From NCBI GenBank assembly GCA_046349615.1, contig JAXMBZ010000005.1:124001-188000 (forward strand): a stretch of DNA of 64,000 nucleotides, given 5' to 3'. The DNA is from JADJNY01 sp046349615. GTDB lineage: Bacteria > Planctomycetota > UBA1135 > GCA-002686595. The notes under the pieces were generated by a model. The model was not told the origin of the DNA. It was given only the letters and a program-made list of their open reading frames with translations, and did no database searches. Below, piece after piece: positions 24,954-34,174 of this stretch. Made by a program: the position numbers and the translations under genes. The stretch's first letter is position 1. The number at the start of each line of letters is the position of its first letter.

Positions 24954-26681
24954 ATGCGCTCGAACTCCCTCCTCCTCGGTGCCCTCCTGCTCGCCTCCGC
25001 CTCGTCCTCCTGCATCTTCGTGTGGAGCGGAGGCGAACACGATCTCCGTCGGCGCGGCTCCGCCTTTGTCGTCGCGGACGACCCCGCGCCGCCGCCGCGG
25101 ATCAGCGCGAGCGAGCTCCTCGCGCACGTGCAGGTGCTCGCCTCGAACGAGTTCGAGGGACGCCTGCCCGGCACGCGCGGCGAACAGCTCACGGTCGACT
25201 ACCTCGTGCGGCAGGCGAAGCAGATCGGGCTCGAGCCCGGACACCCCGACGGCACGTACGTGCAGCCGGTCCCGCTCGTCGGCTTCCGCTCGCAGTGCAC
25301 GGGCACGTTCCGCGTCGGCGAGAAGGAGCTCCCGCTCGAGATCGGCAAGGACGCCGTCGCGTTGACGCGTTGGCAGGACGTCGAGGTCGCGGTCGACGCG
25401 GCGCCGATCGTGTTCGTCGGCTACGGCGTCGTCGCGCCGGAGTACGGCTGGGACGACTTCAAGGGCGTCGACGTGAAGGGGAAGACGGTCGTGATGCTCG
25501 TCAACGATCCGCCCGTCCCCGATCCGAACGACGCGTCGAAGCTCGACGCGAAGACGTTCGGCGGCAAGGCGATGACCTACTACGGACGCTGGACGTACAA
25601 GTACGAGGTCGCCGCGGAGAAGGGCGCGGCCGCGTGCCTCATCGTGCACCAGACCGAGCCCGCGGCGTATCCGTGGAGCGTCGTGCTCTCGTCGTGGAAC
25701 AAGGAGAACTTCGACCTCCAGTCGGAGTCGAAGGGCCGCGACCGCGCGCGCATCGAGGCGTGGATCACGCTCGAGAAGGCGCAGGAGCTCTTCACCGCGT
25801 GCGGGCAGGACTTCCGCGCGCTCGAGCGCGCCGCCGCGACGCGGGAATTCCGCCCCGTCGAGCTCGGCGCGACCGCGACCTTCCACGCGCGCAACACCAC
25901 GCGCGAGATCCAGTCGCGCAACGTCGTCGCGAAGCTCACGGGCTCCGATCCCGCGCGCGCGGGCGAGTTCGTCGTCTACACGGCGCATTGGGACCACCTC
26001 GGCAAGGACGAATCGCTCCAGGGCGACCAGGTGAAGAACGGCGCCGTCGACAACGCGACGGGGTGCGCGGGCGTCCTCGGCATCGCGGAGGCGTTCGCGA
26101 ACGGTCCGCGCCCGCCGCGTTCGGTGCTCTTCCTCTGGGTGACCGCGGAGGAGCAAGGACTGCTCGGCTCGCGGTGGTACGCGACGCACCCGCTCCACCC
26201 GCTCGAGACGACGCTCGCCGACGTGAACATGGACAGCTTGAACACGTGGGGCAAGACGCGCGACATCGTGTGCGTCGGGATGGGGCAGTCGACGCTCGAC
26301 GACGTGCTCGTCGACTGCGCGCGCGCGCAGGGGCGCGTCGTGAAACCCGATCCGTCGCCGGAGAAGGGCGCGTACTACCGCTCCGACCACTTCGAGTTCG
26401 CGAAGGTCGGCGTGCCGAGCCTCTACGCGGACGGCGGCGAGGACGTGGTCGGCCGGCCCGAAGGTTGGGGCCATCAGAAGGCGGAGGAGTTCGTCGCGAA
26501 GGACTACCACCAGGTGAGCGACGAGGTGAAGCTCGACTGGGACCTCGCGGGCGCGGCGCAGGACATGGAGCTCCTCCACGCCGTCGGCTTGCGCGTCGCG
26601 CGCGACGCGACGTGGCCCGCGTGGAAGCCGGGCTCGGAGTTCAAGGCGCGGCGCGAAGCCATGCTCGCAAAGCCGCGTTGA
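24954..26681 (+). CDS. M28-family zinc peptidase lipoprotein
   Basis: 575 aa. The signal ends in SSSC, so it is probably a lipoprotein with Cys20. A PA domain insertion (about residues 130-310, FVGYGVVAPEYGWDDFKG) sits inside the M28 fold. Co-catalytic zinc ligands fit His in HWDHLG, Asp in AVDNATG, the Glu pair in TAEEQGLLGS, Asp in NMDS and His in RSDHFEF. M28 enzymes are aminopeptidases or related exopeptidases. It is divergent from the sedolisin gene, so the two may share regulation and digest protein together outside the cell; that link is inference. Confidence 0.9.
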   Translation: MRSNSLLLGALLLASASSSCIFVWSGGEHDLRRRGSAFVVADDPAPPPRISASELLAHVQVLASNEFEGRLPGTRGEQLTVDYLVRQAKQIGLEPGHPDGTYVQPVPLVGFRSQCTGTFRVGEKELPLEIGKDAVALTRWQDVEVAVDAAPIVFVGYGVVAPEYGWDDFKGVDVKGKTVVMLVNDPPVPDPNDASKLDAKTFGGKAMTYYGRWTYKYEVAAEKGAAACLIVHQTEPAAYPWSVVLSSWNKENFDLQSESKGRDRARIEAWITLEKAQELFTACGQDFRALERAAATREFRPVELGATATFHARNTTREIQSRNVVAKLTGSDPARAGEFVVYTAHWDHLGKDESLQGDQVKNGAVDNATGCAGVLGIAEAFANGPRPPRSVLFLWVTAEEQGLLGSRWYATHPLHPLETTLADVNMDSLNTWGKTRDIVCVGMGQSTLDDVLVDCARAQGRVVKPDPSPEKGAYYRSDHFEFAKVGVPSLYADGGEDVVGRPEGWGHQKAEEFVAKDYHQVSDEVKLDWDLAGAAQDMELLHAVGLRVARDATWPAWKPGSEFKARREAMLAKPR

Positions 26682-26831
26682 GCGGCCGCCCCGGGGCTCG
26701 AGCCGTGAACGCGCACTGGACCCCGGTCGGGGTGGCACCGTGACTCGGGGCTCGACGCATGCTCCCGCCTGCGCCGACGCAGATCCCAGGAGTCGACTTG
26801 CGCGCCGTGCGGACGGATGGAGGATGAGGGC

Positions 26832-27884
26832 ATGCTTCGCACCATCCTCTCGCTCGTCCTGGCTTCGACCTGGCTCTCCGCGACGGCGCACGCGAACGGC
26901 GTCGCTTCGTTCGACACGCTGACCGAAGGCAACCTGGGCACGCTGTTCACGAACGGAGGCATCACGTTCTCGAACCCGTCGAACGGGTTGATCGGGACGG
27001 TCAACTTCATGTGCGAGGAAGCGACGAGCATGCCGTCGATCCTGGGGCCGTACACTCCGCCCAATATCCTCGGGATGGGCGGCTACGTGCCCGGTCCGGG
27101 GCACGGCTACCCACGGTTCAAGAGCCTCGAGGCGACGACGGGGCAGGTCGAGGCGGTGGCTCACGTCACCGCGCATCTGTTGAACGTCAATCCGGGCAAC
27201 CAGATCGTCCTCGAGCTCTGGCTCGGCGGCGCCGTCGTCGCGAGCACCTCCTACACCGTCCTGAACTCGCCGCAGTACCAGTGGGTCCAGCTGGCGAGCT
27301 ACGACATCCCGTTCGACCACGTCGTCGTGCGCGCGCAGGGGCCGACGGACGGCGGCGTCGTGTACGCATGCTTCGACGACGTCGCGCTCTTCTACACGCC
27401 CCCGATCCCCGGCGGCACGCCGTTCTGCGGCGGCGACGGAACGGATCCGACGGTGACGACGCCGTGTCCGTGCGGGAACTCCGGTGCACCGCGCCACGGC
27501 TGCGCGAACAGCGTGAACGCGAACGGCGCGGAGCTCCTCACGACGGGTTCCCTCGCGACGGACTCCGTCGTGCTCTCCGCGTCGGGGATGCCCGCGACGG
27601 CGAGCTGCATCTTCCTCCAAGGCGACGCGCCGACCGACGTCGTGTTCGGCGACGGAGTGCGGTGCGCGGGCGGAGCCTTGCTGCGCCTGCGGACGAAGAC
27701 GAGCGTCGGCGGCGCCGCGCAGTTCCCCGACGCGACGGACGGCGCGCGTCTCTCCGAGCGCGGAGGCGTCGCGGTCGGAAGCGGCGTCGTGCGCTTCTAC
27801 CAGACGTACTACCGCAACTCGGCGGTCGCGTTCTGTCCGCCCGCGACCTTCAACGTCACGAACGGCGCCTTCGTGATCTGGTGA
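26832..27884 (+). CDS. secreted protein with Cys-rich C-terminal domain, tandem paralogue 1
   Basis: 350 aa. I start at the ATG at 26832 because GGAGG lies 8 nt upstream and the signal peptide begins there; the ATG at 26817 would put a charged MEDEG in front. The signal peptide ends near AHA (residue 20). An N-terminal beta-rich domain (about 22-190) begins FDTLTEGNLGT and contains ITFSN and PPNILGMGGYVPGPG, with a lectin/PEP-CTERM-like layout. The C-terminal domain (about 200-350) has PCPCGNSGAPRHGCANSV, then FYQTYYRNSA and a final FVIW. No catalytic motif is seen. It is the first of three similar genes in a row. Confidence 0.8.
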   Translation: MLRTILSLVLASTWLSATAHANGVASFDTLTEGNLGTLFTNGGITFSNPSNGLIGTVNFMCEEATSMPSILGPYTPPNILGMGGYVPGPGHGYPRFKSLEATTGQVEAVAHVTAHLLNVNPGNQIVLELWLGGAVVASTSYTVLNSPQYQWVQLASYDIPFDHVVVRAQGPTDGGVVYACFDDVALFYTPPIPGGTPFCGGDGTDPTVTTPCPCGNSGAPRHGCANSVNANGAELLTTGSLATDSVVLSASGMPATASCIFLQGDAPTDVVFGDGVRCAGGALLRLRTKTSVGGAAQFPDATDGARLSERGGVAVGSGVVRFYQTYYRNSAVAFCPPATFNVTNGAFVIW

Positions 27885-27974
27885 GCGTCGCGCGAGCCTG
27901 CGCGCTCGGATTCCGTGCAACCGGTCGCAGCGCCCCCTTGCGAGCATCGGGGGATCCGTGAGGATGGGAGCACC

Positions 27975-29024
27975 ATGAAGCTCGCCCGCGCCACCGGACT
28001 CCTGCTCCTCGCCGCTGCTCTCTCCGCCGCGCTACGCGCGAACGGAGCCGCGCACTTCGACACGTTCACGGAGGGCGTGCTCGGCACGACCGTCGTCGAC
28101 GGCGGGATCACGTTCTCGAACCTGACGAACGGGTTCGGCGGAGGGACCTTCTGCTGCGAGAACGGGACGACGGACTTCGCGGGCTTCGGCGGGTTCACGC
28201 CTCCGAACGCGCTCGGTTTCAACGGCTACTCGCCCGGTCCCGGCGCGGGCTTCTCGCGCGTCGTCAGCTTCGAGCTCACGACGGGACAGCTCGAGAACGC
28301 CGCGACGATGGACCTCTACGTCGCGGGCGGAAACGGCGGGAACATCGTCACGCTCGAGGCATGGCAGGGCGCGACGCTGAATGGAACGGCCGCGTACACC
28401 CTTCCCGGCCCGTTCGGCTTCTCCATGATGCAGCTCTCGATCTCCGGCTTCGCTTTCGACCACCTCGTCGTGCGCGGCAGCGGTCCGACGAACCAGGGCG
28501 CCTTCTTCGCGTGCGTCGACAACGTGATCGTCACGGGCACGCCGCCCGCGCCGGGTTCGGAGTTCTGCGCCGGGGACGGCCAGGACCCGAACGTCACGAC
28601 GCCGTGCCCGTGCGGCAACTTCGGCGCGTCGGGGCACGGTTGCGCGAACAGCGTCGTCGCCGCCGGCGCCGAGCTCGAGACGACGGGTGCCATCGCGAAC
28701 GACACGGTCGTGCTCCACGGCTCGGGCATGCCCGCGACGGTGAACTGCATCTATCTCCAGGGCGACGCGCTCGCGGACGCGGTGTTCGGCGACGGCGTGC
28801 GCTGCACGGGCGGGACGCTCCTGCGCTTGCGGACGAAGGCGAACGTCGGCGGCGCGTCGCAGTTCCCCGATTCGACGGACACGGTCACGCTCTCCGTGCG
28901 CGGCGGCGTGACGATCGGGAGCGGCGCGATCCGCTACTACCAGACGTACTACCGCAACTCGGCGCCGCTCTTCTGCCCGCCGGACACGTTCAACGTGACG
29001 AGCGGACAGCGGATCGTCTGGTAG
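27975..29024 (+). CDS. secreted protein with Cys-rich C-terminal domain, tandem paralogue 2
   Basis: 349 aa from the ATG at 27975, preceded by GGATGGGAG. Signal peptide to about residue 20. Same two-domain layout as paralogue 1: FDTFTEGVLGTTVVDGGITF, PPNALGFNGYSPGPG and VTLEAWQG in the N-terminal domain, then PCPCGNFGASGHGCANSV, CIYLQGDA, GDGVRC, YYRNSAPLFCPPDTFNVT and the terminal RIVW. Closer to paralogue 3 than to 1 (VTLEAWQG and YYRNSAPL shared). It is probably a cell-surface or secreted structural protein. There is 90 bp between genes 1 and 2 and 55 bp between 2 and 3, so they may be co-transcribed. Confidence 0.8.
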   Translation: MKLARATGLLLLAAALSAALRANGAAHFDTFTEGVLGTTVVDGGITFSNLTNGFGGGTFCCENGTTDFAGFGGFTPPNALGFNGYSPGPGAGFSRVVSFELTTGQLENAATMDLYVAGGNGGNIVTLEAWQGATLNGTAAYTLPGPFGFSMMQLSISGFAFDHLVVRGSGPTNQGAFFACVDNVIVTGTPPAPGSEFCAGDGQDPNVTTPCPCGNFGASGHGCANSVVAAGAELETTGAIANDTVVLHGSGMPATVNCIYLQGDALADAVFGDGVRCTGGTLLRLRTKANVGGASQFPDSTDTVTLSVRGGVTIGSGAIRYYQTYYRNSAPLFCPPDTFNVTSGQRIVW

Positions 29025-29079
29025 GCGCTCGCCGCGGTCTCCGCGCGTGACCGGGTGGGCGGGGTAGGCTAGGGGGAGC

Positions 29080-30123
29080 ATGCGCACGGCACGGCTCCTC
29101 GCGCTCCTCGGCCCGCTCGTCCTCCTCTCGTCGCCGGCTGAAGCCGGCGGCCACGCGACCTTCGACGGGCTCGTGGAGGGCCCGCTCGGCCCGGTGGTGA
29201 TCGACGGCGGGATCACGTTCTCGAACTACATCAGCGGGGTCGGCTGGTTCGACTTCTCCTGCGAAGACGCTTCGACGGACTTCGGCGGCTTCGCAGGCTT
29301 CACGCCGCCCAACGTGCTGGGCTTCCAGGGCTGGAGTCCCGGTGGCGGCGCCTCTTTCTCGCGCGTGATGAGCTTCGAGTTCACCACGGGGCAGGTCGAG
29401 AGCACGGCCTCGCTCGAGCTGTACGTGATCGGCGACCACGGCGGCAACGTGGTGACGCTCGAAGCCTGGCAGGGGACGGTCCTGACCGGGACGCGCAGCT
29501 TCCCGCTCCCGACCGCGCTCGGGGTCTTCCACCTGCGGCCCTCGATCGCGGGCGTCGCGTTCGATCACATCGTCGTGCGCGGGAACGGACCGTGGCAGCA
29601 GGGCGCCTTCTTCGCGTGCATCGACGAGGTCATCGTCGGCGGGACGCCGCGGAGCGGGGCCTTCTGCTTCGGTGACGGGATCGACCCCGCCGTCACCGTC
29701 GCGTGCCCCTGCGGCAACTTCGGCGCGGCGGGGAACGGCTGCGCGAACAGCGTGAACGCGAACGGCGCCCTGCTCGCGGTGAGCGGGCAGGCGGACACCG
29801 ACGACGTCGTGCTCCACGCCTCGGGCATGCCCGCGACCGTGAGCTGCATCTACCTGCAGGGCACGCAGGTCGAGCTCGCGGTCTTCGGCGACGGAGTGCG
29901 CTGTGTCGGCGGGACGCTCCTTCGGTTGCGGACGAAGAACAACGTGGGCGGCGCGTCGCAGTTCCCCGACACCACGGACTCGGTCACGCTCTCGCAGCGC
30001 GGCGGGGTCGCGATCGGGAGCGGCGTCGTGCGTTTCTATCAGACGTACTACCGGAACTCGGCGCCGCTTCACTGCCCGCCCGACACCTTCAACGTCACGA
30101 ACGGAGAGGCCGTCACCTGGTAG
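29080..30123 (+). CDS. secreted protein with Cys-rich C-terminal domain, tandem paralogue 3
   Basis: 347 aa. Signal peptide ends near AEA (residue 22). The N-terminal domain carries FDGLVEGPLGPVVIDGGITF, PPNVLGFQGWSPGGG and VTLEAWQG; the C-terminal domain carries ACPCGNFGAAGNGCANSV, CIYLQGTQ, GDGVRC, YYRNSAPLHCPPDTFNVT and ends AVTW. A purine-rich AGGGGGAG lies just before the ATG at 29080. It ends 15 bp from the convergent amidohydrolase gene. Function unknown. Confidence 0.8.
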   Translation: MRTARLLALLGPLVLLSSPAEAGGHATFDGLVEGPLGPVVIDGGITFSNYISGVGWFDFSCEDASTDFGGFAGFTPPNVLGFQGWSPGGGASFSRVMSFEFTTGQVESTASLELYVIGDHGGNVVTLEAWQGTVLTGTRSFPLPTALGVFHLRPSIAGVAFDHIVVRGNGPWQQGAFFACIDEVIVGGTPRSGAFCFGDGIDPAVTVACPCGNFGAAGNGCANSVNANGALLAVSGQADTDDVVLHASGMPATVSCIYLQGTQVELAVFGDGVRCVGGTLLRLRTKNNVGGASQFPDTTDSVTLSQRGGVAIGSGVVRFYQTYYRNSAPLHCPPDTFNVTNGEAVTW

Positions 30124-30138
30124 CGGCGCGGCGCGGGC

Positions 30139-31050
30139 TCATGCGAGCCCCAGGAGTCGCCGCGCATTGCCGCGGAACACGAGCTCCTGGTCCGCGGCGC
30201 TCGCGCCGATCTCGGTGAGCACCTTGTGCTGCTCTTCCCACCGATCGCGGCGCCAGCCCGCCGGGAACGTCGTCGAGTCCGTGCCGAAGAGCACGCGCGA
30301 CGGGCCGAAGACCTCGAGCGCGCGCTCGAACACCTGCATCAACGTCGGCTTGGGCGACTGCGTCGCGAGCCATCCGTTCGACGACGACGTGTCGACGAAG
30401 ACGTTCGGGCACTGCGCGCCCGCGAAGAGCGTCTCGCGGAAGAAGCCCGCGCCGAAGTGGGGGATCACGAAGCGGACGTCCGGGTGCGCGTTCGCCGCCG
30501 GGATCACGTGCAGCGGATCGGCGCAGCGCAGGTCCTGCGTGCGCGGCAGTCCGAGCAGGTCGCGCACCTTGACCACGAAGAGCCCGCAATGGACGTACGC
30601 GATCGCGCGCTGCTCGTTCAGCACGGCGAACAGCGGCTCGGCCTCCGGCGCGTCGACCTGGAAGCGGTGCAGCGCCGGGAAGAGCAGCACGCCGCGGATC
30701 TTCTTCTCGACGAGCAGCGCGCGCACCTTCGCCGCGACGCCTTCGACGCGCGGGTTGACGAGCGCGAACGCGCTGACGCGCCCCTTCGAGCTCGCCGCCG
30801 CCTCGACGACGACCGGGACCTCCTCGGGCACGCTCGCGAACGTGCAGAGGTGCTCGACCTTGTAGCGATCGAGCTCCGCGATCCACCGCGCGAGGTGCGT
30901 CGCGACGTTCGCGGGCGGGAGCTCCATTCCCGTCTTCTTCGCGAGCGCTTGGAGCTTCTCCTCGACGCTCCCCGCCTGCGGCGACTGCGCGGCGAGCGTC
31001 TCGAAGTACGTGCGGCTGAAGAAGTGACTGTGGAAGTCGACGACCTGCAT
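30139..31050 (-). CDS. amidohydrolase-2 (ACMSD-like) family protein
   Basis: 303 aa TIM-barrel metal hydrolase or decarboxylase. The metal site fits HxH in DFHSHFF (residues 7-9), His in YVHCGLF, His in IPHFGAGFFRE and Asp in LFGTDSTTFP. The family includes aminocarboxymuconate-semialdehyde decarboxylase and related aromatic-acid enzymes, and also many proteins of unknown substrate. No pathway partner lies next to it, so I leave the substrate open. A link to the aromatic operon at the left edge is possible but they are 22 kb apart. Confidence 0.82.
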   Translation of the reverse strand: MQVVDFHSHFFSRTYFETLAAQSPQAGSVEEKLQALAKKTGMELPPANVATHLARWIAELDRYKVEHLCTFASVPEEVPVVVEAAASSKGRVSAFALVNPRVEGVAAKVRALLVEKKIRGVLLFPALHRFQVDAPEAEPLFAVLNEQRAIAYVHCGLFVVKVRDLLGLPRTQDLRCADPLHVIPAANAHPDVRFVIPHFGAGFFRETLFAGAQCPNVFVDTSSSNGWLATQSPKPTLMQVFERALEVFGPSRVLFGTDSTTFPAGWRRDRWEEQHKVLTEIGASAADQELVFRGNARRLLGLA

Positions 31051-31124
31051 CGTGCGCCTCGCTCTCGTTCGTTCGTTCGGCTCCGCTTCGATGCGGAGCG
31101 TGGTCTTCGCGGTTCGTCGCGCGT

Positions 31125-31961
31125 TCAGTCCTCACGCGCGCTGCGCACGAGCCCGCGCAGTCGCGACGAGAGGCCGAGCACGTGGAACGGCACGCCGCGC
31201 GCGCCGTAGAGGTCGAGCCCGCCCTTCACCGGATCGCGCGCGAGCGCCTGCTTCAGGATGCGCTCCGGCGCCATCGGGTACGGCGCCGCGGTCGCCTTGC
31301 CGAGCACGAAGCCGCGCTCGGCGAGGAAACGCAGCAGCTCCTCGGGCTTCGCGCCGCGCAGCGCGTACGGCCAGAACTCGATCAGGAGCGCGCACCGCGG
31401 GCTCGCGTCGAGGAGCGCCTTCGCGCCTTGGAGCGCGAGCCACTCCGAGCCCTGCGTGTCGACCTTGATGACGCGCACGGGGCCCTTCACGCGGTCGTCG
31501 ACGCGCGCGAGCTCGATGTCGATCGTCTCGGCGCCCTGCATGTCCGCCGGCGCGCTCGTGCCGCCGTCGAGCACGCGGTTGTCGCCGAAGTTCGAGCGCG
31601 CGAGCGCAATGCGGGCCGTCCCCGCGCGGTCGGACGCGGCGCAGCGGTGGAGCACGGCCTTGCCCTTGCCCTTCGCCATCGCGCGCGCGAGGTTGCGCTC
31701 GCACACGTCGGCGATGCGCGGTACGGGCTCGAAGCAGTCGACGTCGCAGCCGGCGAGCACCGCGAGCGCGCCGAACCAGCCGACGTTCGCGCCGAGGTCG
31801 AGCACGCGCGCGCCCGGCTCGAGGTGCGCGCGGAAGAGCGCGGTCTCGTGCTCCTCCCACGCGCCGCGCTCGATCGCGGGGCCGATGTAGGCGTCGCCCT
31901 CGAAGACCTCGAAGTCGATGCCGAGCAGGGGAGAGCGCACGGTGCGCGTCGCGGGAGCCAT
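31125..31961 (-). CDS. FkbM-family SAM methyltransferase
   Basis: 278 aa. SAM-binding motif I is VLDLGANVGWFG (about residue 52), and the family block RVIKVDTQGSEWLALQGA (about 160) is clear. FkbM enzymes O-methylate small molecules, sugars or glycolipids. A C-terminal tail of about 60 residues (KGGLDLYGARGVPFHVLG) extends beyond the fold. It lies 74 bp after the amidohydrolase start on the same strand. Its acceptor is unknown; the many glycosyltransferase and sulfotransferase genes in the window make surface glycan a reasonable guess. Confidence 0.85.
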   Translation of the reverse strand: MAPATRTVRSPLLGIDFEVFEGDAYIGPAIERGAWEEHETALFRAHLEPGARVLDLGANVGWFGALAVLAGCDVDCFEPVPRIADVCERNLARAMAKGKGKAVLHRCAASDRAGTARIALARSNFGDNRVLDGGTSAPADMQGAETIDIELARVDDRVKGPVRVIKVDTQGSEWLALQGAKALLDASPRCALLIEFWPYALRGAKPEELLRFLAERGFVLGKATAAPYPMAPERILKQALARDPVKGGLDLYGARGVPFHVLGLSSRLRGLVRSARED

Positions 31962-32044
31962 CGCGGAGACGGTAGCGTCCGCGCGCGCGCGTCGCGAGCC
32001 GTCACCACGCGCGTTCGGGAACGCGCGGTTCGGCCCGAAACGCG

Positions 32045-32070
32045 CGCGGGCGCCCCGGAGGACGCCCGCG
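32045..32070 (-). terminator. hairpin terminator of the pseudopilin gene
   Basis: CGCGGGCG pairs with CGCCCGCG (8 bp, 10-nt loop), 25 bp beyond the pseudopilin stop on the minus strand. No U-tract. Confidence 0.5.
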
Positions 32071-32094
32071 TCGGGATCGGAGCCGCGCGTCGCG

Positions 32095-32613
32095 CTACTT
32101 CCAGCTCGCGCCGCCGCCGGTGACGTAGGCGAACTCGTCGCCCCAGTTGCGCTCGGCGCACTTGAAGAAGCCCGCGTTCTTCTCGGCCGCTTCGGCGGTC
32201 TCGAAGTTCTTGATGCCGAACACGAAGAACGGCGTCTCGCCCTTGCAGCCGTACGCGCCCTTCTCGAACACGTAGTAGCGGTAGTGGTACGTGTCGTCGT
32301 TGATCGGGTCCTTCGGCATCTCCGTCAGGTAGCCCTTCTCGACGAGCTCCGCGAGGAAGTTGCCGTCCTGGCTGACGTCCCAGCCGCCGTACGCCGGGTT
32401 CTGCTCGTGGTTCGGCCAGCGGCCGTGGTCGAGGTAGAACTGGTCGATCGCGTCGCGCACGGCGTGCGCGTCGGCGATGCGGCGCGCGTCGCGGGCGGAG
32501 GCCATGCGGTTCGCGACGCGGGGGATCAACGTCCCGGCGAGGATCGCGAGGATCGAGATCACGATCACGAGCTCCATCAGCGTGAAGCCCGAGCGCTTCG
32601 TGTTCGTCTTCAT
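32095..32613 (-). CDS. type II secretion/type IV pilus pseudopilin (GspG-like)
   Basis: 172 aa. Leader peptide MKTNTKRSG followed by FTLMELVIVISILAILAGTL: prepilin peptidase would cut before Phe10 and leave the +5 Glu needed for assembly. The globular part has a GspG-like stretch (YLDHGRWPNHEQNPAYGGWD and LTEMPKDPIN) with two Cys near GCKGE and FKCAE. It is divergently placed 187 bp from a secretion operon on the plus strand, and is probably its major pseudopilin. No prepilin peptidase gene is in view. Confidence 0.88.
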   Translation of the reverse strand: MKTNTKRSGFTLMELVIVISILAILAGTLIPRVANRMASARDARRIADAHAVRDAIDQFYLDHGRWPNHEQNPAYGGWDVSQDGNFLAELVEKGYLTEMPKDPINDDTYHYRYYVFEKGAYGCKGETPFFVFGIKNFETAEAAEKNAGFFKCAERNWGDEFAYVTGGGASWK

Positions 32614-32800
32614 GGGGAGAGGCGTGCGCCGCGGGGGCGGCGCGTTTCGAGGACAGGGGACAGGCGGGTATCGGGCGGCGCGCCGCCCGGTCTGAAGGCC
32701 AAGGAATGCCGGGATCCCAAGGCAGGGCCGGTCCTCGGGGGGGCCTCAAGGCCCCGCGGTTTCGGTTCGATGACGCGAGCCGGATCCCCCCGCCCCGGCC

Positions 32801-34174
32801 ATGCTCCCCATCCCGTTCCGATCCTCTCTACGCGCGACCGTCTCGGTCCACCGCGAGCGCGTCCAGTGGATCGAGCCCGACGCGCACGGCGGCCGGCTCG
32901 TCGGCTCGGCCCCGCTGGAGTCCGAGGCGCTCGCGTCGATCGCGGCCGCGGCGCTCGCGGCCCGAGCGGCGGCGGGCGGACGGGCGCGCGAGGTCGTGCT
33001 CGCGCTCGGTCCTGCCTGGATCGAGGTGCGCTGCCTCACGCTCCCCGCGCTCTCCGCGAAGGAGCGGCGCGCCGTGCTCGAGCGCAAGGCCCGCTCGGCC
33101 CTCGGCGCGAAGAAGACCGAGGTGCTCTTCGCCGCGCGCGCCGAGCCGACCCCGGAGCGTGCGACCGCGAGCGCGGAGCCCGCGCTCGAGCGCTGGCTGC
33201 TCGCGGCTGCGGAACGCGAACGCATCGAGAGCCTGCGGGACGAACTCCGCGCCGCCGGGCTGCGCGTGCGCGCCGTCGTCGCGGCCCGGCTCGCGTCGCT
33301 GCCGGTCGAGACGGAGGCGGGCGTCGTGCTCGTCGTCCAGCGCGACCCCGACGGCGTCGCGATCACGCTGCGCGCGGGCGCGGCGTGTCTGCAACAAGGA
33401 GCGCTCGCGCCCGCGACGGGCGCCGCGCTCGCGACGGCGCTGCTCCAGGAAGCGCGCAGTCACGCCGCGTTCGCGCGCCGGACGCTGCGGCGCGACGCCG
33501 TCGGTGCGCTCCACCTCCTCGGGTTCGAGGGCGAGGAAGGCGCGGCCGTCGAGGCGCAGCTCACCGCGGGCCTCGGACTCCCGATCGGCCGGCGCGAGGA
33601 CGGTGAGCTCGCGCTCGCTCGCGCCCTCGAAGCTGGAGCGGGACGCGACGGTCCCGGAGCGCTCGACCTCGCGTCGGAGCCGCGGCTGCGGCCGCGCCGC
33701 GCCGCCCTGCTCAGCGGAGCGGCGCTCCTGCTCGCGCTCTCGCTCGCTGCGATCACGGGCAACGAACTCGCTCGGCAGCGCGACGCGCTCGGAACCGAGC
33801 TGCGCGAACTCCAACGCCAGATCGGCGCGGAAGAGCGCGCGACGAACGCAGCGCACGGGCTCCCCGAGCGCATCGAAGCGCTCGAACGCGCCGTCGAACT
33901 CGCGGAGGACCAACGGGACCGCGGCCGCGCGTTCGGGGATCGGATCGCCTTCGCCGCTTCGGCCGTGCGCGGCGAGGCGCAGGTCGAATCGCTCGAGCTG
34001 ACGCCGAGCCTCTTGCGCATCGAGGGCCGCGCGGACGAACGGCCGCTCGTCGGTCTCGCGGCGCTGGAGCGCATCCGGCGGCGCCTCGCGGCGCAGTACG
34101 CCGAGATCGAGGTCGCGTCGCCGTCGGACGCCCGCGGCGCACGGTTCGTGCTCCACGCGCGGAGGGCGCCGTGA
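32801..34174 (+). CDS. GspL-like (PilM/PilN-type) assembly protein
   Basis: 457 aa. The first roughly 290 residues resemble the actin-like cytoplasmic domain of GspL/PilM (LGPAWIEVRCLTLPALSAKE; KARSALG). One transmembrane segment follows (about 300-320, LSGAALLLALSLAAITG), then a periplasmic coiled coil and a ferredoxin-like fold as in GspL or PilN. It should bridge the GspE ATPase to the inner-membrane platform. It is the first gene of a six-gene operon with overlapping ends (GTGA into the next). Family similarity is judged from layout and gene order more than from sharp motifs. Confidence 0.72.
   Translation: MLPIPFRSSLRATVSVHRERVQWIEPDAHGGRLVGSAPLESEALASIAAAALAARAAAGGRAREVVLALGPAWIEVRCLTLPALSAKERRAVLERKARSALGAKKTEVLFAARAEPTPERATASAEPALERWLLAAAERERIESLRDELRAAGLRVRAVVAARLASLPVETEAGVVLVVQRDPDGVAITLRAGAACLQQGALAPATGAALATALLQEARSHAAFARRTLRRDAVGALHLLGFEGEEGAAVEAQLTAGLGLPIGRREDGELALARALEAGAGRDGPGALDLASEPRLRPRRAALLSGAALLLALSLAAITGNELARQRDALGTELRELQRQIGAEERATNAAHGLPERIEALERAVELAEDQRDRGRAFGDRIAFAASAVRGEAQVESLELTPSLLRIEGRADERPLVGLAALERIRRRLAAQYAEIEVASPSDARGARFVLHARRAP

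Noticed and set aside
26697..26745. terminator hairpin after the M28 peptidase gene (ACCCCGGTCGGGGT)
   Set aside because: The stem is only 5 bp with a 4-nt loop and no T-tract; too weak to call.
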